This document shows positions 14,201-26,100 of a stretch of 60,000 bases of DNA, piece after piece (position 1 is the stretch's first letter; every line of letters begins with the position of its first letter). The position numbers were made by a program, and so were the translations under genes. The stretch is taken from NCBI GenBank assembly GCA_914767715.1, contig OU612069.1:8186001-8246000 (forward strand), read 5' to 3'. The notes beneath the pieces were generated by a model. The model did not search any database, was not told the origin of the DNA, and saw only the letters and a list, made by a program, of their open reading frames with translations. Source of the stretch: Membranipora membranacea (taxonomy: Eukaryota; Bryozoa; Gymnolaemata; Cheilostomatida; Membraniporidae).

Positions 14201-14870
14201 TTCCAATCTACCTCAAAAGGAGAAGCAACTCCTGCTCGTCTCAAATCTGAAATCCGTTTTGTTTTGCGGGTGTCCCTTCTTCGTCAGCACCAACTTTAAC
14301 GACGCCCACTTTCGCACTAAAAAAACATGCCAAACGGCAGCAGTAAAAAATTCAAAGTCTATCACAATCATATGAAACTCTGACCAGTTCAAGCCCTCAA
14401 ACACCTTTTTTCAAAATCCAGAATACGGAGATTCTCAGATAACCTGGCTGCTAATTAAGCTGACTTGAAATTTACAAAAATATACCAAGGGAGGGTATCA
14501 CGCTTTTTTTTCGCTCGGATCAAAAAATAGATTTCGTTCCAACCTACCTCAAAAGGAGAAGCAACTCCTGCTCGTCTCAAATCTGAAATCCGTTTTGTTT
14601 TGCGGGTCTCCCTTCTCCGTCAGCACCAACTTTAACAACGCCCACTTTCGCACTAAAAAAACATGCCAAACGGCAGCAGTAAAAAATTCAAAGTCTATCA
14701 CAATCATATGAAACTCTGACCAGTTCAAGCCCTCAAACACCTTTTTCAAAATCCAGAATATGGAGATTCTCAGATAACCTGGCTGCTAATTAAGCTGACT
14801 TGAAATTTACAAAAATATACCAAGGGAGGGTATCACGCTTTTTTTTCGATCGGATCAAAAAATAGATTTC
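11200..14870. repeat. Right copy of the left-domain blocks
   Basis: This stretch recapitulates 1.5-4.7 kb (offsets 9372, then 8703) and then 5.4-6.1 kb (offset 8031). It preserves the order of most marker monomers but has lost monomers relative to the left copy. Private changes include a 3-bp loss in the A tract near 13345 (cagtaaattc), which removes one codon from the chance frame, and ttttttttggctcgg near 13171. The stretch ends in majority-like monomers at 14549 and 14884. Confidence 0.78.
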
Positions 14871-17800
14871 GTTCCAACCAACCTCAAAAGGAGAAGCAAC
14901 TCCTGCTCGTCTCAAATCTGAAATCCGTTTTGTTTTGCGAGTCTCCCTTCTCCGTCAGCACCAACTTTAACGACGCCCACTTTCGCACTAAAAAAACATG
15001 CCAAATGGCAGCAGTAAAAAAATCAAAGTCTATTACAATCATATGAAACTCTGACCAGTTCAAGCCTTCAAACACCTTATTCAAAATCCAGAATATGGAG
15101 ATTCTCAGATAACCTGGCTGCTAATTAAGCTGACTTGAAATTTACAAAAATATACCAAGGGAGGGTATCACGCTTTTTTTTCGCCCGGATCAAAAAATAG
15201 ATTTCGTTCCAACCTACCTCAAAAGGAGAAGCAATTCCTGCTCGTCTCAAATCTGAAATCCGTTTTGTTTTGCGGGTCTCCCTTCTCCGTCAGCACCAAC
15301 TTTAAGGACGCCCACTTTCGCACTAAAAAAACATGCCAAACGACAGCAGTAAAAAATTCAAAGTCTATCACAATCATATGAAACTCTGACCAGTTCAAGC
15401 CCTCAAACACCTTATTCAAAATCCAGAATATGGAGATTCTCAGATAACCTGGCTGCTAATTCAGCTGACTTGAAATTTACAAAAATATACCAATGGAGGG
15501 TATCACGCTTTTTTTTCGCTCGGATCAAAAAATAGATTTCGTTCCAACCTACCTCCAAAGGAGAAGCAACTCCTGCTCTCTCAAATCTGAAATCCGTTTT
15601 GTTTTGCGGGTCTCCCTTCTCCGTCAGCACGAACTTTAACGACGCCCACTTTCGCACTAAAAAAACATGCCAAACAAAAGCAGTAAAAAATTCAAAGTCT
15701 ATCACAATCATATGAAACTCTGACCAGTTCAAGCCCTCAAACACCTTATTCAAAATCCAGAATATGGAGATTCTCAGATAACCTGGCTGCTAATTAAGCT
15801 GACTTGAAATTTACAAAAATATACCAAGGGAGGGTATCACGCTTTTTTTTCGCTCGGATCAAAAAATAGATTTCGTTCCAACCTACCTCAAAAGGAAAAG
15901 CAACTCCTGCTCGTCTCAAATCTGAAATCCGTTTTGTTTTGCGGGTCTCCCTTCTCCGTCAGCACCAACTTTAACGACGCCCACTTTCGCACTAAAAAAC
16001 ATGCCAAACGACAGCAGTAAAAAATTCAAAGTCTATCACAATCATATGAAACTCTGACCAGTTCGAGCCCTCAAACACCTTATTCAAAATCCAGAATATG
16101 GAGATTCTCAGATAACCTGGCTGCTAATTAAGCTGACTTGAAATTTACAAAAATATACCAAGGGAGGGTATCACGGTTTTTTTTCGCTCGGATCAGAAAA
16201 TAGATTTCGTTCCAACCTACCTCAAAAGGAGAAGCAACTCCTGCTCTCTCAAATCTGAAATCCGTTTTGTTTTGCGGGTCTCCCTTCTCCGTCAGCACCA
16301 ACTTTAACGACGCCCACTTTCGCACTAGAAAAACATGCCAAACGGCAGCAGTAAAAAGTTCAAAGTCTATCACAATCATATGAAACTCTGACCAGTTCAA
16401 GCCTTCAAACACCTTATTCAAAATCCAGAATATTGAGATTCTCAGATAACCTGGCTGTTAATTAAGCTGACTTGAAATTTACAAAAATATACCAAGGGAA
16501 GGTATCACGCTTTTTTTTCGCTCGGATCAAAAAATAGATTTCGTTCCAACCTACCTCAAAAGGAGAAGCAACTCCTGCTCGCCTCAAATCTGAAATCCGT
16601 TTTGTTTTGCGGGTCTCCCTTCTCCGTCAGCACCAACTTTAACGACGCCCACTTTCGCACTAAAAAAACATGCCAAACGGCAGCAGTGAAAAATTCAAAG
16701 TCTATTACAATCATATGAAACTCTGACCAGTTCAAGCCTTCAAACACCTTATTCAATATCCAGAATATGGAGATTCTCAGATAACCTGGCTGCTAATTAA
16801 GCTGACTTGAAATTTACAAAAATATACCAAGGGAGGGTATCACGCTTTTTTTTCGCTCGGATCAAAAAATAGATTTCGTTCCAACCTACCTCAAAAGGAG
16901 AAGCAACTCCTGCTCGTCTCAAATCTGAAATCCGCTTTGTTTTGCGGGTCTCCCTTCTCCGTCAGCACCAACTTTAACGACGCCCACTTTCGCACTAAAA
17001 AAACATGCCAAACGACAGCAGTAAAAAATTCAAAGTCTATCACAATCATATGAAACTCTGACCAGTTCAAGCCCTCAAACACCTTATTCAAAATCCAGAA
17101 GATGGAGATTCTCAGATAACCTGGCTGCTAATTAAGCTGACTTGAAATTTACAAAAATATACCGAGGGAGGGTATCACGCCTTTTTTTCGCTCGGATCAA
17201 AAAATAGATTTCGTTCCAACCTACCTCAAAAGGAGAAGCAACTCCTGCTCGTCTCAAATCTGAAATCCGTTTTGTTTTGCGGGTCTCCCTTCTCCTTCAG
17301 CACCAACTTTAACAACGCCCACTTTCGCACTAAAAAAAACATGCCAAACGGCAGCAGTAAAAAATTCAAAGTCTATCACAATCATATGAAACTCTGACCA
17401 GTTCAAGCCCTCAGACACCTTATTCAAAATCCAAAATATGGAGATTCTCAGATAACCTGGCTGCTAATTAAGCTGACTTGAAATTTACAAAAATATACCA
17501 AGGGAGGGTATCACGCTTTTTTTTCGCTCGGATCAGAAAATAGATTTCGTTCCAACCTACCTCAAAAGGAGAAGCAACTCCTGCTCTCTCAAATCTGAAA
17601 TCCGTTTTGTTTTGCGGGTCTCCCTTCTCCGTCAGCACCAACTTTAACGACGCCCACTTTCGCACTAAAAAAACATGCCAAACGGCAGCAGTAAAAAATT
17701 CAAAGTCTATCACAATCATATGAAACTCTGACCAGTTCAAGCCTTCAAACACCTTATTCAAAATCCAGAATATGGAGATTCTCAGATAACCTGGCTGCTA

Positions 17801-20800
17801 ATTAAGCTGACTTGACATTTACAAAAATATACCAAGGGAGGGTATCACGCTTTTTTTTCGCTCGGATCAAAAAATAGATTTCGTTCCAACCTACCTCAAA
17901 AGGAGAAGCAACTCCTGCTCGTCTCAAATCTGAAATCCGTTTTGTTTTGCGGGTCTCCCTTCTCCGTCAGCACCAACTTTAACGACGCCCACTTTCGCAC
18001 TAAAAAAACATGCCAAACGGCAGCAGTAAAAAATTCAAAGTCTATCACAATCATATGAAACTCTGACCTGTTCAAGCCCTCAAACACCTTATTCAAAATC
18101 CAGAATATGGAGATTCTCAGATAACCTGGCTGCTAGTTAAGCTGACTTGAAATTTACAAAAATATACCAAGGGAGGGTATCACGCTTTTTTTTCGCTCGG
18201 ATCAAAAAATAGATTTCGTTCCAGCCTACCTCAAAAGGAGAAGCAACTCCTGCTCGTCTCAAATCTGAAATCCGTTTTGTTTTGCGGGTCTCCCTTCTCC
18301 GTCAGCACCAACTTTAACGACGCCCACTTTCGCACTAAAAAAACATGCCAAACGGCAGCAGTAAAAAATTCAAAGTCTATCACAATCATATGAAACTCTG
18401 ACCAGTTCGAGCCCTCAAACACCTTATTCAAAATCCAGAATATGGAGATTCTCAGATAACCTGGCTGCTAATTAAGCTGACTTGAAAGTTACAAAAATAT
18501 ACCAAGGGAGGGTATCACGCTTTTTTTTCGCTCGGATCAAAAAATAGATTTCGTTCCAACCTACCTCAAAAGGAGAAGCAACTCCTGCTCGTCTCAAATC
18601 TGAAATCCGTTTTGTTTTGCGGGTCTCCCTTCTCCGTCAGCACCAACTTTAACGACGCCAACTTTCGCACTAAAAAAACATGCCAAACGGCAGCAGTAAA
18701 AAATTCAAAGTCTATCACAATCATATGAAACTCTGACCAGTTCGAGCCCTCAAACACCTTATTCAAAATCCAGAATATGGAGATTCTCAGATAACCTGGC
18801 TGCTAATTAAGCTGACTTGAAATTTACAAAAATATACCAAGGGAGGGTATCACACTTTTTTTTCGCTCGGATCAAAAAATAGATTTCGTTCCAACCTACC
18901 TCAAAAGGAGAAGCAACTCCTGCTCGTCTCAAATCTGAAATCCGTTTTGTTTTGCGGGTCTCCCTTCTCCGTCAGCACCAACTTTAACGACGCCCACTTT
19001 CGCACTAAAAAAACATGCCAAACGGCAGCAGTAAAAAATTCAAAGTCTATCACAATCATATGAAACTCTGACCAGTTCAAGCCCTCAAACACCTTATTCA
19101 AAATCCAGAATATGGAGATTCTCAGATAACCTGGCTGCTAATTAAGCTGACTTGAAATTTACAAAAATATACCAAGGGAGGGTATCACGCTTTTTTTTCG
19201 CTCGGATCAGAAAATAGATTTCGTTCCAACCTACCTCAAAAGGAGAAGCAACTCCTGCTCTCTCAAATCTGAAATCCGTTTTGTTTTGCGGGTCTCCCTT
19301 CTCCGTCAGCACCAACTTTAACGACGCCCACTTTCGCACTAAAAAAACATGCCAGACGGCAGCAGTAAAAAATTCAAAGTCTATCACAATCATATGAAAC
19401 TCTGACCAGTTCAAGCCCTCAAACACCTTATTCAAAATCCAGAATATTGAGATTCTCAGATAACCTGGCTGCTAATTAGGCTGACTTGAAATTTACAAAA
19501 CTATACCAAGGGAGGGTATCACGCTTTTTTTTCGCTCGGATCAGAAAATAGATTTCGTTCCAACCTACCTCAAAAGGAGAAGCAACTCCTGCTCTCTCAA
19601 ATCTGAAATCGGTTTTGTTTTGCGGGTCTCCCTTCTCCATCAGCACCAACTTTAACGACGCCCACTTTCGCACTAAAAAAACATGCCAAACGGCAGCAGT
19701 AAAAAATTCAAAGTCTATCACAATCATATGAAACTCTGACCAGTTCAAGCCCTCAAACACCTTATTCAAAATCCAGAATATGGAGATTCTCAGATAACCT
19801 GGCTGCTAATTAAGCTGACTTGAAATTTACAAAAATATACCAAGGGAGGGTATCACGCTTTTTTTTCGCTCGGATCAAAAAATAGATTTCGTTCCAACCT
19901 ACCTCAAAAGGAGAAGCAACTCCTGCTCGTCTCAAATCTGAAATCCGTTTTGTTTTGCGGGTCTCCCTTCTCCGTCAGCACCAACTTTAACGACGCCCAC
20001 TTTCGCACTAAAAAAACATGCCAAACGGCAGCAGTAAAAAATTCAAAGTCTATCACAATCATATGAAACTCTGACCAGTTCGAGCCCTCAAACACCTTAT
20101 TCAAAATCCAGAATATGGAGATTCTCAGATAACCTGGCTGCTAATTAAGCTGACTTGAAATTTACAAAAATATACCAAGGGAGGGTATCACGCTTTTTTT
20201 TCGCTCGGATCAAAAAATAGATTTCGTTCCAACCTACCTCAAAAGGAGAAGCAACTCCTGCTCGTCTCAATTCTGAAATCCGTTTTGTTTTGCGGGTCTC
20301 CCTTCTCCGTCAGCACCAACTTTAACGACGCCCACTTTCGCACTAAAAAAACATGCCAAACGGCAGCAGTAAAAAATTCAAAGTCTATCACAATCATATG
20401 AATCTCTGACCAGTTCAAGCCCTCAAACACCTTGTTCAAAATCCAGAATATGGAGATTCTCAGATAACCTGGCTGCTAATTAAGCTGACTTGAAACTTAC
20501 AAAAATATACCAAGGGAGGGTATCACACTTTTTTTTCGTTCGGATCAAAAAATAGATTTCGTTCCAACCTACCTCAAAAGGAGAAGCAACTCCTGCTCGT
20601 CTCAAATCTGAAATCCGTTTTGTTTTGCGGGTCTCCCTTCTCCGTCAGCACCAACTTTAACGACGCCCACTTTCGCACTAAAAAAACATGCCAAACGGCA
20701 GCAGTAAAAAATTCAAAGTCTATCACAATCATATGAAACTCTGACCAGTTCGAGCCCTCAAACACCTTATTCAAAATCCAGAATATGGAGATTCTCAGAA

Positions 20801-23130
20801 AACCTGGCTGCTAATTAAGCTGACTTGAACTTTACAAAAATATACCAAGGGAGGGTATCACGCTTTTTTTTCGCTCGGATCAAAAAATAGATTTCGTTCT
20901 AACCTACCTCAAATGGAGAAGCAACTCCTGCTCGTCTCAAATCTGAAATCCGTTTTGTTTTGCGGGTCTCCCTTCTCCGTCAGCACCAACTTTAACGACG
21001 CCCACTTTCGCACTAAAAAAACATGCCAAACGGCAGCAGTAAAAAATTCAAAGTCTATCACAATCATATGAAACTCTGACCAGTTCAAGCCCTCAAACAC
21101 CTTATTCAAAATCCAGAATATGGAGATTCTCAGATAACCTGGCTGCTAATTAAGCTGACTTGAAATTTACAAAAATATACCAAGGGAGGGTATCACGCTT
21201 TTTTTCGCTCGGATCAAAAAATAGATTTCGTTCCAACCTACCTCAAAAGGAGAAGCAACTCCTGCTCGTCTCAAATCTGAAATCCGTTTTGTTTTGCGGG
21301 TCTCCCTTCTCCGTCAGCACCAACTTTAACGACGCCCACTTTCGCACTAAAAAAACATGCCAAACGGCAGCAGTAAAAAATTCAAAGTCTATCACAATCA
21401 TATGAAACTCTGACCAGTTCAAGCCCTCAAACACCTTATTCAAAATCCAGAATATGGAGATTCTCAGATAACCTGGCTGCTAATTAAGCTGACTTGAAAT
21501 TTACAAAAATATACCAAGGGAGGGTATCACGCTTTTTTTTCGCTCGGATCAGAAAATAGATTTCGTTCCAACCTACCTCAAAAGGAGAAGCAACTCCTGC
21601 TCGTCTCAAATCTGAAATCCGTTTTGTTTTGCGGGTCTCCCTTCTCCGTCAGCACCAACTTTAACGACGCCCACTTTCGCACTAAAAAAACATGCCAAAC
21701 GGCAGCAGTAAAAAATTCAAAGTCTATCACAATCATATGAAACTCTGACCAGTTCGAGCCCTCAAACACCTTTTTCAAAATCCAGAATATGGAGATTCTC
21801 AGATAACCTGGCTGCTAATTAAGCTGACTTGAAATTTACAAAAATATTCCAAGGGAGGGTATCACGCTTTTTTTTCGCTCGGATCAAAAAATAGATTTCG
21901 TTCCAACCTACCTCAAAAGGAGAAGCAACTCCTGCTCGTCTCAAATCTGAAATCCGTTTTGTTTTGCGGGTCTCCCTTCTCCGTCAGCACCAACTTTAAC
22001 GACGCCCACTTTCGCACTAAAAAAACATGCCAAACGGCAGCAGTTAAAAATTCAAAGTCTATCACAATCATATGAAACTCTGACCAGTTCAAGCCCTCAA
22101 ACACCTTATTCAAAATCCAGAATATGGAGATTCTCAGATAACCTGGCTGCTAATTAAGCTGACTTGAAATTTACAAAAATATACCAAGGGAGAGTATCAC
22201 GCTTTTTTTTCGCTCGGATCAAAAAATAGATTTCGTTCCAACCTACCTCAAAAGGAGAAGCAACTCCTGCTCGTCTCAAACCTGAAATCCGTTTTGTTTT
22301 GCGGGTCTCCCTTCTCCGTCAGCACCAACTTTAACGACGCCCACTTTCGCACTAAAAAAAACATGCCAAACGGCAGCAGTAAAAAATTCAAAGTCTATCA
22401 CAATCATATGAAACTCTGACCAGTTCAAGCCCTCAAACACCTTATTCAAAATCCAGAATATGGAGATTCTCAGATAACCTGGCTGCTAATTAAGCTGACT
22501 TGAAATTTACAAAAATATACCGAGGGAGGGTATCACGCTTTTTTTCGCTCGGATCAAAAAACAGATTTCGTTCCAACCTACCTCAAAAGGAGAAGCAACT
22601 CCTGCTCGTCTCAAATCTGAAATCCGTTTTGTTTTGCGGGTCTCCCTTCTCCGTCAGCACCAACTTTAACGACGCCCACTTTCGCACTAAAAAAACATGC
22701 CAAACGGCAGCAGTAAAAAATTCAAAGTCTATCACAATCATATGAAACTCTGACCAGTTCAAGCCCTCAAACACCTTATTCAAAATCCAGAATATGGAGA
22801 TTCTCAGATAACCTGGCTGCTAATTAAGCTGACTTGAAATTTACAAAAATATACCAAGGGAGGGTATCACGCTTTTTTTCGCTCGGATCAAAAAATAGAT
22901 TTCGTTCCAACCTACCTCAAAAGGAGAAGCAACTCCTGCTCGTCTCAAATCTGAAATCCGTTTTGTTTTGCGGGTCTCCCTTCTCCGTCAGCACCAACTT
23001 TAACGACGCCCACTTTCGCACTAAAAAAACATGCCAAACGGCAGCAGTAAAAAATTCAAAGTCTATCACAATCATATGAAACTCTGACCAGTTCAAGCCC
23101 TCAAACACCTTATTCAAAATCCAGAATATG
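14870..23130. repeat. Domain II: satellite with little higher-order structure
   Basis: About 25 monomers follow in which most variants are singletons, such as ctaattcagctg near 15461, gaagatggag near 17098, ctgacctgttc near 18067 and tctcaattctg near 20269. I could not trace a long copied block. The best hint is a shared 2-bp-deletion monomer with agccttcaaac at 16128 and 17468, four monomers apart. The last type B monomers of the window are here (19142, 19476). A type C precursor (cagaaaatag with gttcgagccc and cctttttcaaa) appears at 21578. Nothing else is present. Confidence 0.75.
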
Positions 23131-26100
23131 GAGATTCTCAGATGACCTGGCTGCTAATTAAGCTGACTTGAAATTTACAAAAATATACCAAGGGAGGGTA
23201 TCACGCTTTTTTTTCGCTCGGATCAAAAAATAGATTTCGTTCCAACCTACCTCAAAAGGAGAAGCAACTCCTGCTCGTCTCAAATCTGAAATCCGTTTTG
23301 GTTTTGCGGGTCTCCCTTCTCCGTCAGCACCAACTTTAACGACGCCCAATTTCGCACTAATGAAACATGCCAAACGGCAGCAGTAAAAAATTCAAAGTCT
23401 ATCACAATCATATGAAACTCTGTCCAGTTCGAGCCCTTAAACACTTTTTTCAAAATCCAGAATATGGAGATTCTCAGATAACCTGGCTGCTAATTAAGCT
23501 GACTTGAAATTTACAAAAATATACCAAGGGAGGGTATCACGCTTTTTTTTCGCTCGGATCAAAAAATAGATTTCGTTCCAACCTACCTCAAAAGGAGAAG
23601 CAACTCCTGCTCGTCTCAAATCTGAAATCCGTTTTGTTTTGCGGATCTCCCTTCTCCGTCAGCACCAACTTTAATGACGCCCACTTTCGCACTAAAAAAA
23701 CATGCCAAACGGCAGCAGTAAAAAATTCAAAGTCTATCACAATCATATGAAACTCTGGCCAGTTCAAGCCCTCAACCACCTTATTCAAAATCCAGAATAT
23801 GGAGATTCTCAGATAACCTGGCTGCTAATTAAGCTGACTTGAAATTTACAAAAATATACCAAGGGAGGGTATCACGCTTTTTTTCGCTCGGATCAAAAAA
23901 TAGATTTCGTTCCAACCTACCTCAAAAGGAGAAGCAACTCCTGCTCGTCTCAAATCTGAAATCCGTTTTGTTTTGCGGGTCTCCCTTCTCCGTCAGCACC
24001 AACTTTAACGACGCCCACTTTCGCACTAAAAAAACATGCCAAACGGCAGCAGTAAAAAATTCAAAGTCTATCACAATCATATGAAACTCTGACCAGTTCA
24101 AGCCCTCAAACACCTTATTCAAAATCCAGAATATGGAGATTCTCAGATAACCTGGCTGCTAATTAAGCTGACTTGAAATTTACAAAAATATACCAAGGGA
24201 GGGTATCACGGTTTTTTTTTCGCTCGGATCAAAAAATAGATTTCGTTCCAACCTACCTCAAACGGAGAAGCAACTCCTACTCGTCTCAAATCTGAAATCC
24301 GTTTTGGTTTGCGGGTCTCCCTTCTCCGTCAGCACCAACTTTAACGACGCCCACTTTCGCACTAAAAAAACATGCCAAACGGCAGCAGTAAAAAATTCAA
24401 AGTCTATCACAATCATATGAAACTCTGTCCAGTTCAAGCCCTCAAACACCTTATTCAAAATCCAGAATATGGAGATTCTCAGATAACCTGGCTGCTTATT
24501 AAGCCGACTTGAAATTTACAAAAATATACCAAGGGAGGGTATCACGCTTTTTTTTCGCTCGGATCAAAAAATAGAATTCGTTCCAACCTACCTCAAAAGG
24601 AGAAGCAACTCCTGCTCGTCTCAAATCTGAAATCCGTTTTGTTTTGCGGGTCTCCCTTCTCCGTCAGCACCAACTTTAACGACGCCCGATTTCGCACTAA
24701 AAAAACATGCCAAACGGCAGCGGTAAAAAATTCAAAGTCTATCACAATCATATGAAACTCTGACCAGTTCAAGCCCTCAAACACCTTATTCAAAATCCAG
24801 AATATGGAGGTTCTCAGATAACCTGGCTGCTAATTAAGCTGACTTGAAATTTACAAAAATACACCAAGGGAAGGTATCACGCTTTTTTTTCGCTCGGATC
24901 AAAAAATAGATCTCGTTCCAACCTACCTCAAAAGGAGAAGCAACTCCTCCTCGTCTCAAATCTGAAATCCGTTTTGTTTTGCGGGTCTCCCTTCTCTGTC
25001 AGCACCAACTTTAACGACGCCCACTTTCGCACTAAAAAAACATGCCAAACGGCAGCAGTAAAAAATTCAAAGTCTATCACAATCATATGAAACTCTGACC
25101 AGTTCAAGCCCTCAAACACCTTATTCAAAATCCAGAATATGGAGATTCCCAGATAACCTGGCTGCTAATTAAGCTGACTTGAAATTTACAAAAATATACC
25201 AAGGGAGGGTATCACGCTTTTTTTTCGCTCGGATCAGAAAATAGATTTCGTTCCAACCTACCTCAAAAGGAGAAGCAACTCCTGCTCGTCTCAAATCTGA
25301 AATCCGTTTTGTTTTGCGGGTCTCCCTTCTCCGTCAGCACCAACTTTAACGACGCCCACTTTCGCACTAAAGAAACATGCCAAACGGCAGCAGTAAAAAA
25401 TTCAAAGTCTATCACAATCATATGAAACTCTGACCAGTTCGAGCCCTTAAACACTTTTTTCAAAATCCAGAATATGGAGATTCTCAGATAACCTGGCTGC
25501 TAATTAAGCTGACTTGAAATTTACAAAAATATACCAAGGGAGGGTATCACGCTTTTTTTTCGCTCGGATCAAAAAATAGATTTCGTTCCAACCTACCTCA
25601 AAAGGAGAAGCAACTCCTGCTCGTCTCAAATCTGAAATCCGTTTTGGTTTTGCGGGTCTCCCTTCTCCGTCAGCACCAACTTTAACGACGCCCACTTTCG
25701 CACTAAAAAAACATGCCAAACGGCAGCAGTAAAAAATTCAAAGTCTATCACAATCATATGAAACTCTGACCAGTTCAAGCCCTCAAACACCTTATTCAAA
25801 ATCCAGAATATGGAGATTCTCAGATAACCTGGCTGCTAATTAAGCTGACTTGAAATTTACAAAAATATACCAAGGGAAGGTATCACGCTTTTTTTTCGCT
25901 CGGATCAAAAAATAGATCTCGTTCCAACCTACCTCGAAAGGAGAAGCAACTCCTGCTCGTCTCAAATCTGAAATCCGTTTTGTTTTGCGGGTCTCCCTTC
26001 TCTGTCAGCACCAACTTTAACGACGCCCACTTTCGCACTAAAAAAACATGCCAAACGGCAGCAGTAAAAAATTCAAAGTCTAGCACAATCATATGAAACT

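Larger units (their letters stand above)
3413..19769. repeat. Type B monomers (2-bp deletion, ctctctcaaatc), ~15 copies
   Basis: In these copies the usual gctcgtctcaaatc reads gctctctcaaatc, a loss of two bases, usually linked to an A-to-G change about 50 bp upstream (cagaaaatag). I find them near 3413, 4178, 5419, 7427, 8432, 9437, 10441, 12116, 12873, 13450, 15412, 16128, 17468, 19142 and 19476, and none after 19.8 kb. The deletion shifts the chance - strand frame, giving about 97 codons instead of 66. The copies at 7427, 10441 and 15412 have the deletion without the linked A-to-G change, so they look recombinant or back-mutated. Confidence 0.85.

Noticed and set aside
3079-19769. Longer - strand frames of ~97 and 71 codons
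   Set aside because: They arise from the 2-bp deletion (ctctctc) of type B monomers, a 1-bp loss (3181), or a 1-bp G gain (ttttggttttgcgg) in other monomers, which join two chance frames of the same unit. They are frameshift products, not a second gene.
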